The notes under the pieces were generated by a model. It had not been told where the DNA came from. It did no database searches and worked only from the letters and a program-made list of their open reading frames with translations. From contig CABQKL010000070.1 of the NCBI GenBank assembly GCA_902464645.1, forward strand, positions 1-10,132: DNA of 10,132 bases. The letters run 5' to 3'. Positions 1 through 5,598 of this stretch are shown here, piece after piece. The stretch's first letter is position 1, and each line of letters starts with the position of its first letter. The DNA comes from an uncultured Collinsella sp. Lineage in GTDB: Bacteria; Actinomycetota; Coriobacteriia; Coriobacteriales; Coriobacteriaceae. The translations under genes and the position numbers were made by a program.

Positions 1-122
1 GGGCGCGGGGCCGAGCCGTTCGCGGTGGCATAGATGCTGCTAGTGTAGCACGCTCAGGCGGATGGCGAGGATGGCGGGATGCGAGGCTGCCTGTCTGGCT
101 TGGCCTTCGTCTCGACCCATCC

Positions 123-260
123 GGAAAGCGCGCCCCAGTTTGCGGCCAAATACTGGGACACGCTTTCCGAATGGGGTGTGCTGCGGAAACTGCGTCCCAG
201 AATATTGACTCAGAACGGGATACAGTTTCCAGATCGACGCTCAAAAGGAAACCGCATCCC
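123..260. repeat. Five-copy array of 14-bp alternating inverted motifs
   Basis: Five related 14-mers alternate in orientation: 123-136 (GGAAAGCGCGCCCC), 155-168 (GGGACACGCTTTCC), 185-198 (GGAAACTGCGTCCC), 217-230 (GGGATACAGTTTCC) and 247-260 (GGAAACCGCATCCC). Start-to-start distances are 32, 30, 32 and 30 bp. The first two pair and the next two pair as hairpins with 14-bp arms, 12 of 14 Watson-Crick pairs each, and identical 18-nt loops. The two pairs differ from each other at arm positions 6-7, but each stays complementary internally (AGC with GCT, ACT with AGT), which looks like covariation. The fifth copy overlaps a smaller perfect hairpin (CCGCATC 252-258 with GATGCGG 266-272). The loops are not obviously related to each other. 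This is best read as a REP/BIME-like intergenic element, or as phased binding sites for a protein. It is not a CRISPR: the spacers are too short and the orientation alternates. Confidence 0.7.
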
Positions 261-377
261 GCTTTGATGCGGGGACTGCGGACAAAAGCTGAACCGTGAT
301 CTGGCTCGGATTGGAGTTCGCCTGAATCGTTGATGCTGGCTGGTGTGGGCGTGGAGATAAACGAGCAGCCCGAGCGA

Positions 378-383
378 TATAAT
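378..383 (+). promoter_or_regulatory. Perfect -10 box (TATAAT) for the regulator gene
   Basis: TATAAT lies 20 bases before the chosen ATG at 403. No good -35 is visible at 16-18 bp spacing (the sequence there is close to AGATAA), and there is no TGn extended -10, so the promoter may be activator dependent. Transcription starting near 390 would give a leader of about 13 nt that just includes the GGAGGT ribosome site at 394-399. The upstream in-frame ATG at 382 overlaps this box, which argues for the start at 403. Confidence 0.5.
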
Positions 384-402
384 GACACGCTATGGAGGTC
401 AT

Positions 403-2538
403 ATGCTCTTTTCCCGCTGTTCTGCCACATCTGCTTTCGCCATTGCGCTCGTCGTAATGGCGGTTACCCCTTATCACCGGTTTTCATCTTCAATCGGCTT
501 GGCATCAGGTGCAATGACCTGGCTCGTTATCCTTGGCGCATGCCTCGCGGCGTTTGGTCATGGTGTTGCGCTCCGCAAGGGGAGAGAAATAAGACGGCCG
601 GGTCGCCTTGGCGTCTTCGGTGTTTTCCTTGCTGCTATTGCGGTGGTTCCCGAATGGGTCGACTTGGCCTTCTATGCTCGCGGAGATTCTATTCCAATCG
701 TGTTTGCACCAATCTGGTTGTTGCATCGTGTTTCGTGTGCCTTGTGCTTCACTGGGTCGTTGCTCCTCTCATATGTAATTTGGGATACGGCGGGCTCTCC
801 TTTGATACGGGGGGCGGCGCGGGACGGCGAAAGGGGGACCCGCCGATCGCAGAGCACGCTTTTTGCAGAAACAATAGTTGTCCTGTCTTGCCTGCTGTTT
901 TGCTGTCGAATTTCATGGAGAGTCGTTCCCGAGCCATGGGGGATGCCCTCTGTAACGGCCGCATCAATTGGCCTCGTGCTTTTAATTCCGCTGGTCTATC
1001 TCGTATTGGCTGCGGTCCCGCTGCTTTGCTGTCCCCGCGCCTTTGGTCGGGGGCAGGGCGACGTGTTTGCCCGTTCTGTGCTTGTAGCAGTTCCCATTGG
1101 CCTTGTTCCGGCTGTCGAGGTGGCATACTTTGCAAGCGATGCCGCAGTCATTGCATCACTGTCGATGGGGTCCGCTATTGCCGCCTTCGTATGCACGTTG
1201 CTCAGGAAGAAGCGGAACAACGATTCGGATATCCCCCGCACGTCCGACCCATTCGATGCGGGGGCGTTTTCCCCCGCCCTGTCGCCTCGAGAAGAACAGT
1301 TTGTCCGACTGCTGCTCAAAGGAAAAACGCCGGTGGAAATTGCCAAGGAGACGGATACGAAGCCATCGACGGTGCGAACAACGCTTCACCGAGCATACGG
1401 GAAGGCGTCGGTTGCGGGCTCACGCGAGCTCGTGGCGTTGTTTGTGGACGAGGGTGATGCTGTAGGGCCCGAGCTGTCGCGGCGGCATGCTGACGATATG
1501 TTGGCATCAGCTCGGACGCGCCGGCTGTTTCGATACCTGCTCACATTATTTTTTATCCTCCTTGCAGCGGGCCCCTTGGTAATGGCGGATAGTTATTGGG
1601 GATCCGGTGTTTCATGGGCTGTTACCTTTTCTCTCTCAAGCTATGCATTGGGTCTCGGACTGCTTCTGTCGCTGCACTACGCGGGTGAAAAACTGAATCG
1701 TGAAGCTGCACTGACTAGAACGGATGGGGCGATTGGGCTCGGAAGCCCGTGCGTGTGGGCGATACTGTCTGCCGTGGAATGGTCTTTTGTCTATATCGCG
1801 GCATGGAGGTGCGTACGCGATCCGTTGATGGCTGTGCCGGTCCTGTTTTGCGGCATGACGTCTATGGCTTCGCTCGCTGTTGGGCTGTGTTCATTTAAGG
1901 CGCGTGGCCGTACTCGGGCTATCGTGCTGTTGGCGTTAATAGGTGTATCCGCTTTAATCTATGCAGCCACTAGGGGGCGAATCCATGGACTTGCGGTGCT
2001 GACGGGGATACTGTTCACATATATAGTGCTGCGTAGCTGTCCGCAGCGCAAAATGCTCGTGGTATGGATGCTTTGCTTTGGGGCGACGGCTCCTGTTTGG
2101 GCAGTCTTGCTCAACATGGCGCAGGATCTGATGGTTTTCGAGCCGTTGTTCCTTACTTCGTTGCTGGGGCAAAGTTCGGCTGTCAATGTCGTCGTGGCAA
2201 CGGTGATCGTCTGCTGGTCTGCGCCCATGTTCGTCACGCACATCGCGCTCACCCGCTCGGTTGAGAACGAGAAGGCCGTCTTGGAGTACCGCGCGAACGG
2301 GCTTACCGAAGCAGCTCGCGTGCGCCAGCTTGCCCTGCTTGCGTCGCGCTCCCTTTCTGATGTTCAGTCGCAAATTTTGCTGATGACGGCAGAAGGCGCA
2401 ACGACAAAGACCATTGCGGAGGATGTCGGTTACGCTGCATCTACGGTGCAAGCACTGCGGTCTGCATCTTACCGCCAGTTGAAGATCAAGAATAAAGCGG
2501 AGCTTGTTTCATTGTTATCGCAGGTAGATAACGTGTAA
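403..2538 (+). CDS. Double membrane-block, double LuxR-type HTH regulator
   Basis: This 711-residue protein is a probable membrane-bound transcription regulator. Residues 1-265 hold about eight hydrophobic segments. A GerE/LuxR-type HTH follows at 293-347, opening with LSPREEQFVRLLLKG and with a recognition-helix region around STVRTTLHRAYGKASV. A second block of about eight hydrophobic segments spans roughly 370-615. A second HTH at 651-705 (LSDVQSQILLMTAEG, then STVQALR and LKIKNKAELVSLL) ends the protein. No receiver domain or phosphoacceptor motif is seen, so the membrane blocks are the likely sensors. Coriobacteriia carry many proteins with one membrane block and one C-terminal LuxR HTH. 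This one looks like two such units fused in frame, with no obvious internal ribosome site before ATG 1498. The start is set by GGAGGT at 394-399; an in-frame ATG at 382 is the alternative. It lies just upstream of the ABC operon on the same strand and is its likely regulator (inference). Its target and signal are unknown. Confidence 0.85.
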   Translation: MLFSRCSATSAFAIALVVMAVTPYHRFSSSIGLASGAMTWLVILGACLAAFGHGVALRKGREIRRPGRLGVFGVFLAAIAVVPEWVDLAFYARGDSIPIVFAPIWLLHRVSCALCFTGSLLLSYVIWDTAGSPLIRGAARDGERGTRRSQSTLFAETIVVLSCLLFCCRISWRVVPEPWGMPSVTAASIGLVLLIPLVYLVLAAVPLLCCPRAFGRGQGDVFARSVLVAVPIGLVPAVEVAYFASDAAVIASLSMGSAIAAFVCTLLRKKRNNDSDIPRTSDPFDAGAFSPALSPREEQFVRLLLKGKTPVEIAKETDTKPSTVRTTLHRAYGKASVAGSRELVALFVDEGDAVGPELSRRHADDMLASARTRRLFRYLLTLFFILLAAGPLVMADSYWGSGVSWAVTFSLSSYALGLGLLLSLHYAGEKLNREAALTRTDGAIGLGSPCVWAILSAVEWSFVYIAAWRCVRDPLMAVPVLFCGMTSMASLAVGLCSFKARGRTRAIVLLALIGVSALIYAATRGRIHGLAVLTGILFTYIVLRSCPQRKMLVVWMLCFGATAPVWAVLLNMAQDLMVFEPLFLTSLLGQSSAVNVVVATVIVCWSAPMFVTHIALTRSVENEKAVLEYRANGLTEAARVRQLALLASRSLSDVQSQILLMTAEGATTKTIAEDVGYAASTVQALRSASYRQLKIKNKAELVSLLSQVDNV

Positions 2539-2574
2539 ACGCCTGAGCGATCAACTCAATAGCGGGTGTTTACA
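2534..2574. terminator. Long inverted repeat at the end of the regulator gene
   Basis: TGTAAACGCCTG (2534-2545) pairs with CGGGTGTTTACA (2563-2574): 12 pairs, two of them G-U, around a 17-nt loop. The left arm contains the regulator's stop codon (2536-2538). The right arm is followed by a T-rich stretch (CTTTCTCTATT, 2580-2590), though not an immediate U-run, so termination strength is uncertain. The right arm also contains TTTACA (2569-2574), a fair -35 element for the next gene, although no clear -10 follows at normal spacing. The outer arms TGTAAAC/GTTTACA could therefore also be an operator. Confidence 0.45.
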
Positions 2575-2606
2575 GACATCTTTCTCTATTCATGCAAAGG
2601 TTGCCG

Positions 2607-2618
2607 TGCGTCGACGCA
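2607..2618. promoter_or_regulatory. Perfect 12-bp palindrome upstream of the operon
   Basis: TGCGTCGACGCA reads identically on both strands and ends 29 bases before the first ATG of the operon. Looser outer arms GGTT (2599-2602) and AACC (2624-2627) flank it. Its size, symmetry and position fit an operator bound by a dimeric HTH protein, possibly the adjacent LuxR-type regulator. No second copy was noticed in the window, so the assignment rests on position and symmetry alone. Confidence 0.4.
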
Positions 2619-2647
2619 TTGTTAACCGCTTTTGATTGGAGAAGGCC

Positions 2648-3160
2648 ATGATTAAGCCAAGGAGCGCTATTGCTCGAATCGGAGTCGGCTTGGCGATTGT
2701 TGCGGGCTTGTCGATGGGTGCACCTGCCGCATCATTTGCTCAAGAGGAGTTTGACACTTCCCAGGTTTCTAGCATTTCGCAGAGCGCGGATGCCGGAATT
2801 GCCACATGCAAGAACAACGAAGATAGAGATTTCGCTTTTCAATGTTCTGGCACGAGCGCAACCGGCTATCGCCAGAAAGAAGATTCATCTTCAGTCTACA
2901 TTTGGATCAAAGGCTATTCAGGAAAGCCGTTACGTTTGTACGTGGACGGTGCCTATGACAATAGAGGAACGGGCAATTTGAATTGCACGCAGGGCGTGTA
3001 TCGCTCCAACCATGAGCGTGAATGGGAGATATACAATCTCGTCCGTGAGAATAAGCGCAGCTATGCTCGTCTGACTGCATGGGCCGAGTCCGGATACGGC
3101 ACGGTCTATGGAAAGTGGAGCCCCGATTGCTTTGGCCATTTTAACAAACTTCCCTCCTAG
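2648..3160 (+). CDS. Small secreted four-cysteine protein
   Basis: The product is 170 residues. A basic N-terminus (KPRSAIAR), a hydrophobic core (about 11-28) and a signal-peptidase-I-type site S29-F30-A31 before Q32 predict Sec export and a mature protein of about 139 residues. The mature part has four cysteines (54, 66, 113, 161), enough for two disulfides, and is rich in Tyr, Trp, Ser and Gly with alternating hydrophobic patterns that suggest beta structure. The C-terminal half (ARLTAWAESGYGTVYGKWSPD) recalls small secreted DUF2712-type proteins, which from memory occur beside ABC transporter genes; this was not checked. GGAGAAGG at 2638-2645 supports ATG 2648 over an in-frame TTG at 2636 that overlaps that site. 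It is the first gene of the operon, separated from the permeases by a strong hairpin, so it may be made in larger amounts. It could be the transporter's substrate, a bacteriocin-like effector or an envelope protein. Function is unknown. Confidence 0.8.
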   Translation: MIKPRSAIARIGVGLAIVAGLSMGAPAASFAQEEFDTSQVSSISQSADAGIATCKNNEDRDFAFQCSGTSATGYRQKEDSSSVYIWIKGYSGKPLRLYVDGAYDNRGTGNLNCTQGVYRSNHEREWEIYNLVRENKRSYARLTAWAESGYGTVYGKWSPDCFGHFNKLPS

Positions 3161-3188
3161 CCAATCCGCAGCTTCTTGTTGTGATTAG

Positions 3189-3220
3189 GGCCGGGCCGAG
3201 TGTTGCTGCTCGGCCCGGCC
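3189..3220 (+). promoter_or_regulatory. Strong GC hairpin within the operon
   Basis: GGCCGGGCCGAG (3189-3200) and CTCGGCCCGGCC (3209-3220) form a perfect 12-bp stem with an 8-nt loop. No T-run follows, so it is a poor classical terminator. It ends 28 bases after the secreted-protein stop begins a 79-base gap's second half, and three bases before the ribosome site of the first permease (from 3224). It probably stabilises or processes the upstream mRNA, or partly attenuates the transporter genes, giving unequal expression within one operon (inference). Confidence 0.6.
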
Positions 3221-3247
3221 GAAGGGAGGGTGATGTCGCTTGAATAG
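3221..3247 (+). promoter_or_regulatory. Unusual initiation site: strong SD, four-codon ORF, TTG start
   Basis: GAAGGGAGGGTGAT (3221-3234) is a very strong Shine-Dalgarno region. It is followed by ATG at 3233, which opens a four-codon frame (ATG TCG CTT GAA TAG, 3233-3247), and by TTG at 3240, which opens the permease. The TTG lies 10 nt after the GGAGG core. The minigene overlaps the permease start in another frame and could compete for or recycle ribosomes. The next in-frame ATG (3255) has no ribosome site at a suitable distance. Confidence 0.45.
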
Positions 3248-4121
3248 AAATCTAATGCGGCACGAGTTGTCCAAGATATTTGGCAATCCTATATTTGCGT
3301 TGACCCTTATGGTTGCAACTGCAATTTCGATGGCGGCTGCCATTGAGGCATGGTGGACGCTCGAGACTGAGCGCAAGCAGCTGTTATCGCTTGGCTATGG
3401 CGTTGGTTTGCAAGCCCAGGCATACCTCGGCCAAACGCGTGAAAGTAGCTTTGGTAACTGGATCGTTGTGAGTGCAAATGCACCGCTATCGGCATCAGTG
3501 TTTTTCTATGCGCTGCCGTTGCTTGCCATGCTGGCCGGGTCGTGGTCATGCCTGTCCGAGCGTTTGAGCGGTTACGAGGCGCAGATCTGCACACGTGTTT
3601 CTAGAAATGCATACGTGAACGTGAAGATGCTGTCTGCTTTTCTCTCTGCGTTTGCGGTCACGGCTATTCCGCTACTCGTGAACTTCCTGATTGTCTCAAT
3701 GCTGTTTCCCGCGTATCTCCCCCGGGTCGATGAATCGACTTACGTCGGGCTCTATCTGCATAGCTATTTTTCTGGTCTGTTTTATTCCCGGCCTCTGTTA
3801 TATGTGCTGGTTTATACACTGTTCGATGCGGTGACGCTGGGGGCTCTATCCATGGCCGTGACTGGTCTGTCGGTTGTGTTTCGCAGCAGAATCAAGGCGA
3901 TGGTCGTTCCATATCTGATTATGGTTGCATGGCACTTTGTTAACGATTGGATTTTTAGCGTCCTTTCATGCGTCGGCTTTAACTGCAACATTCTTAACAG
4001 CATCAGGTCGGAATCACTAAATAACTGGCCCGACATTCGAGCAGGGTTTGCAGAAATCACTTTGCTGTTCGTCTTTTCTTTGATTTCCGCGAGATTCTTA
4101 AAAAGACGCGAGGTGGTCTGA
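3240..4121 (+). CDS. ABC-2-type transporter permease, first subunit
   Basis: The product is 293 residues with about six membrane helices: roughly 17-37, 84-104, 132-159, 185-213, 219-245 and 269-288. The cytoplasmic N-terminus (RHELSKIFGNPIF) and the segment after helix 2 (ERLSGYEAQICTRVSRNAYVNVK) follow the usual pattern of ABC-2 permeases, where an amphipathic stretch precedes helix 1 and basic residues follow helix 2. A loop of about 45 residues between helices 1 and 2 should face outside. The likely start is TTG 3240, chosen because of the strong ribosome site before it. The stop codon shares one base with the next gene's ATG (TGATG), so the two subunits are probably translationally coupled. 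It likely forms a heterodimeric channel with the next protein, powered by the ATPase at 4954-5598. The substrate cannot be read from sequence. Confidence 0.8.
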   Translation: MNRNLMRHELSKIFGNPIFALTLMVATAISMAAAIEAWWTLETERKQLLSLGYGVGLQAQAYLGQTRESSFGNWIVVSANAPLSASVFFYALPLLAMLAGSWSCLSERLSGYEAQICTRVSRNAYVNVKMLSAFLSAFAVTAIPLLVNFLIVSMLFPAYLPRVDESTYVGLYLHSYFSGLFYSRPLLYVLVYTLFDAVTLGALSMAVTGLSVVFRSRIKAMVVPYLIMVAWHFVNDWIFSVLSCVGFNCNILNSIRSESLNNWPDIRAGFAEITLLFVFSLISARFLKRREVV

Positions 4122-4957
4122 TGCTGTTTAGGCTGGTCGCCGCGGACCTGAGGACCGTTTTGAAGAAGAACATCCTTACTTTTATTGCGATTGCGGCAGT
4201 GACCGTTGCGAACCTGGTGTACGCCTACGGTTTGTCTTCTGTGTATGGGGTCAGGACGGATGCCTTGGGGTTTGCGGACAATCTTGCGCTCGTGTTTGCC
4301 GGATCTGCTCCGTTTGAGCCTAGGCCCGGGGTCATGTTTGTGCCTCCGCTAGGATGGCTATTTCTCATTCTGCTTATTCTCTATACAACACTCGATTATC
4401 CCGCCGAATCGTTGCACGGGTTTGGTTTGCAAACGCTTGTCCGATGCCGGGCGAGAACCCTTTGGTGGGTCTCGCGTTTTATCTCAGTGGCGGCGATAAC
4501 AGCATTTTCGCTGCTCGTGGTGGTTTGCTCTGTTGTGATTTGGAGCTTGATGGTGAGTGCCTCGTTCAGCGCGGTCATCCATGGCGAGTCGCTTCAGCTG
4601 GCTAATTTGGCGCCGTGGTTTCTCAAGGCGAGCGAAGCAGGTGCACTGCCGTTTTTCGCAGGTCTCTTTCTTGCTTTTGAGGCGCTTGCGTTTGTGCAGG
4701 CAACGGTTGGGTTTGTGCTTGGGCCGTCAGTTTCATTTGCGGTTGTAATGAGCTACCTGATCTGTTCGGCATATGCGCGGCATTGGGCGCTACTGGGAAA
4801 TGCCTTGATGCTGTTGCGCTGGGGTGGAATCGTCAAAGAAGGAATTGCGACGGGCTCGAGTGGCTTGTTTTCAATTGTGATTATGTCGTTATGCCTATCG
4901 TTGGGTGGACTGTGGTTTCGAAGGGCCGACCTTATCGAAAAGAGGGACAAGATATGA
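4121..4957 (+). CDS. ABC-2-like transporter permease, second subunit
   Basis: The product is 278 residues with about six hydrophobic helices (roughly 18-38, 74-92, 118-142, 170-195, 199-217, 245-265) and a charged C-terminus (RRADLIEKRDKI). The segment GLQTLVRCRARTLWWVSRF, after helix 2, resembles the Q-x-L-x-R...R-x-x-WW pattern I associate with the DUF2705 group of ABC-2-like membrane proteins. That group, from memory, accompanies small secreted DUF2712 proteins; neither link was verified. The ATG overlaps the previous stop by one base, and its own stop overlaps the ATPase start (ATGA). Sequence similarity to the first permease is not evident by eye, so the pair is probably a true heterodimer rather than a recent duplication. 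Confidence 0.75.
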   Translation: MLFRLVAADLRTVLKKNILTFIAIAAVTVANLVYAYGLSSVYGVRTDALGFADNLALVFAGSAPFEPRPGVMFVPPLGWLFLILLILYTTLDYPAESLHGFGLQTLVRCRARTLWWVSRFISVAAITAFSLLVVVCSVVIWSLMVSASFSAVIHGESLQLANLAPWFLKASEAGALPFFAGLFLAFEALAFVQATVGFVLGPSVSFAVVMSYLICSAYARHWALLGNALMLLRWGGIVKEGIATGSSGLFSIVIMSLCLSLGGLWFRRADLIEKRDKI

Positions 4958-5598
4958 GTGTGATCGTTAGGGACGTATCGAAGCGCATGGGCAAAAACGA
5001 TGTCCTGCGCAACGTGTCTATCGAGGTTGACCCTGGGACTGTGGTCGGGCTTCAGGGGATAAACGGTTCGGGTAAGACCATGCTCATGCGAGCGGTCTGC
5101 GGATTGATTAGACCCACCGAGGGCGAGATTATTATCGATGGCCAAAGACTTGGGGCGGATATCTCGTTTCCGCCGAGTCTGGGGATGTTGATAGAGGCGC
5201 CTTCCTTTTTAGGATATCTGTCTGGTTACGACAATCTGGAGCTCATAGCTCAAATCAATGGCGTTGCCACCCCCGAGGACATTCGCTCTGCCCTGCGGCT
5301 CGTGGGGCTCGATGCAGACGAAAAAAAGAAGTTTCGAGCATACTCGCTTGGGATGAAGCAGCGTCTGGGAATAGCTGCGGCAATTATGGAAAAGCCGAAG
5401 CTGCTTGTTCTCGATGAGCCAACGAATGCCCTCGACGAAGCGGGCGTGGAAATGCTCAAGCGCGTTGTGGCGATGGCGGCATCAACGGGTCGCGAGGTTC
5501 TTCTGTCTAGCCATGACGGAGAGGTGCTCGAGGAGCTAGCCGATCGTGTTTACTGCATGCGCGACGGTGCCGTTGTGAAAGTTCGGGAAAGGTCGTGA
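4954..5598 (+). CDS. ABC transporter ATPase with an E-loop (immunity/BcrA-like)
   Basis: This 214-residue nucleotide-binding protein drives the two permeases. Visible motifs are Walker A GINGSGKT (35-42), signature SLGMK (131-135), Walker B LLVLDEP (150-156) with catalytic E155, D-loop NALD (158-161) and switch H187 in SSHD. At the Q-loop position the sequence reads LGMLIEAPSF, with E81 in place of glutamine. This E-loop is described for lantibiotic self-immunity ATPases (LanF) and occurs in related BcrA-like drug-resistance ATPases, pointing to export or expulsion of a membrane-active peptide (inference from family). The usual A-loop aromatic appears absent (KRMGKND at 10-16). ATG 4954 is chosen because it overlaps the upstream stop as ATGA, has GAGGG 11-15 bases before it, and yields a normal N-terminus; the frame is open further upstream but that part is antisense to nothing recognisable. 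The start of the next gene overlaps its end. Confidence 0.92.
   Translation: MSVIVRDVSKRMGKNDVLRNVSIEVDPGTVVGLQGINGSGKTMLMRAVCGLIRPTEGEIIIDGQRLGADISFPPSLGMLIEAPSFLGYLSGYDNLELIAQINGVATPEDIRSALRLVGLDADEKKKFRAYSLGMKQRLGIAAAIMEKPKLLVLDEPTNALDEAGVEMLKRVVAMAASTGREVLLSSHDGEVLEELADRVYCMRDGAVVKVRERS

Larger units (their letters stand above)
1..402. other. Intergenic region, no supported gene
   Basis: No convincing coding region is visible here. Short reading frames exist on both strands (for example 79-267 plus and 241-477 minus), but they lack good ribosome sites and run straight through the inverted-motif array at 123-260. The region holds that array, a small perfect hairpin at 38-50 (TGCTA, GTG loop, TAGCA), and the promoter-like TATAAT at 378-383. 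The first 33 bases could be the C-terminal codons of a gene entering from the left (frame 1 stops with TAG at 31-33), but ten residues are too few to judge. Confidence 0.6.

Noticed and set aside
1..33. Possible C-terminal end of a gene entering from the left (frame 1, TAG at 31-33)
   Set aside because: Only ten codons are visible, too few to separate from chance.
123..260. CRISPR array
   Set aside because: Units are 14 bp, imperfect and alternate in orientation with 16-18 bp gaps; no cas genes are nearby.
79..267. 62-residue plus-strand frame upstream of the regulator
   Set aside because: It runs through the inverted-motif array, has no good ribosome site and no recognisable domain; its sequence is explained by the repeat.
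241..477. 78-residue minus-strand frame
   Set aside because: It spans the repeat end, the promoter box and the start of the regulator; low-complexity composition and no start signal.
330..1457. 375-residue plus-strand open frame overlapping the regulator gene
   Set aside because: It is Cys/Arg/Gly-rich, has no ribosome site and lies in another frame of a clearly coding membrane protein with two recognisable HTH domains.
4783..4953. In-frame upstream extension of the ABC ATPase
   Set aside because: It overlaps the second permease; the ATGA overlap and the standard ATPase N-terminus fix the start at 4954.
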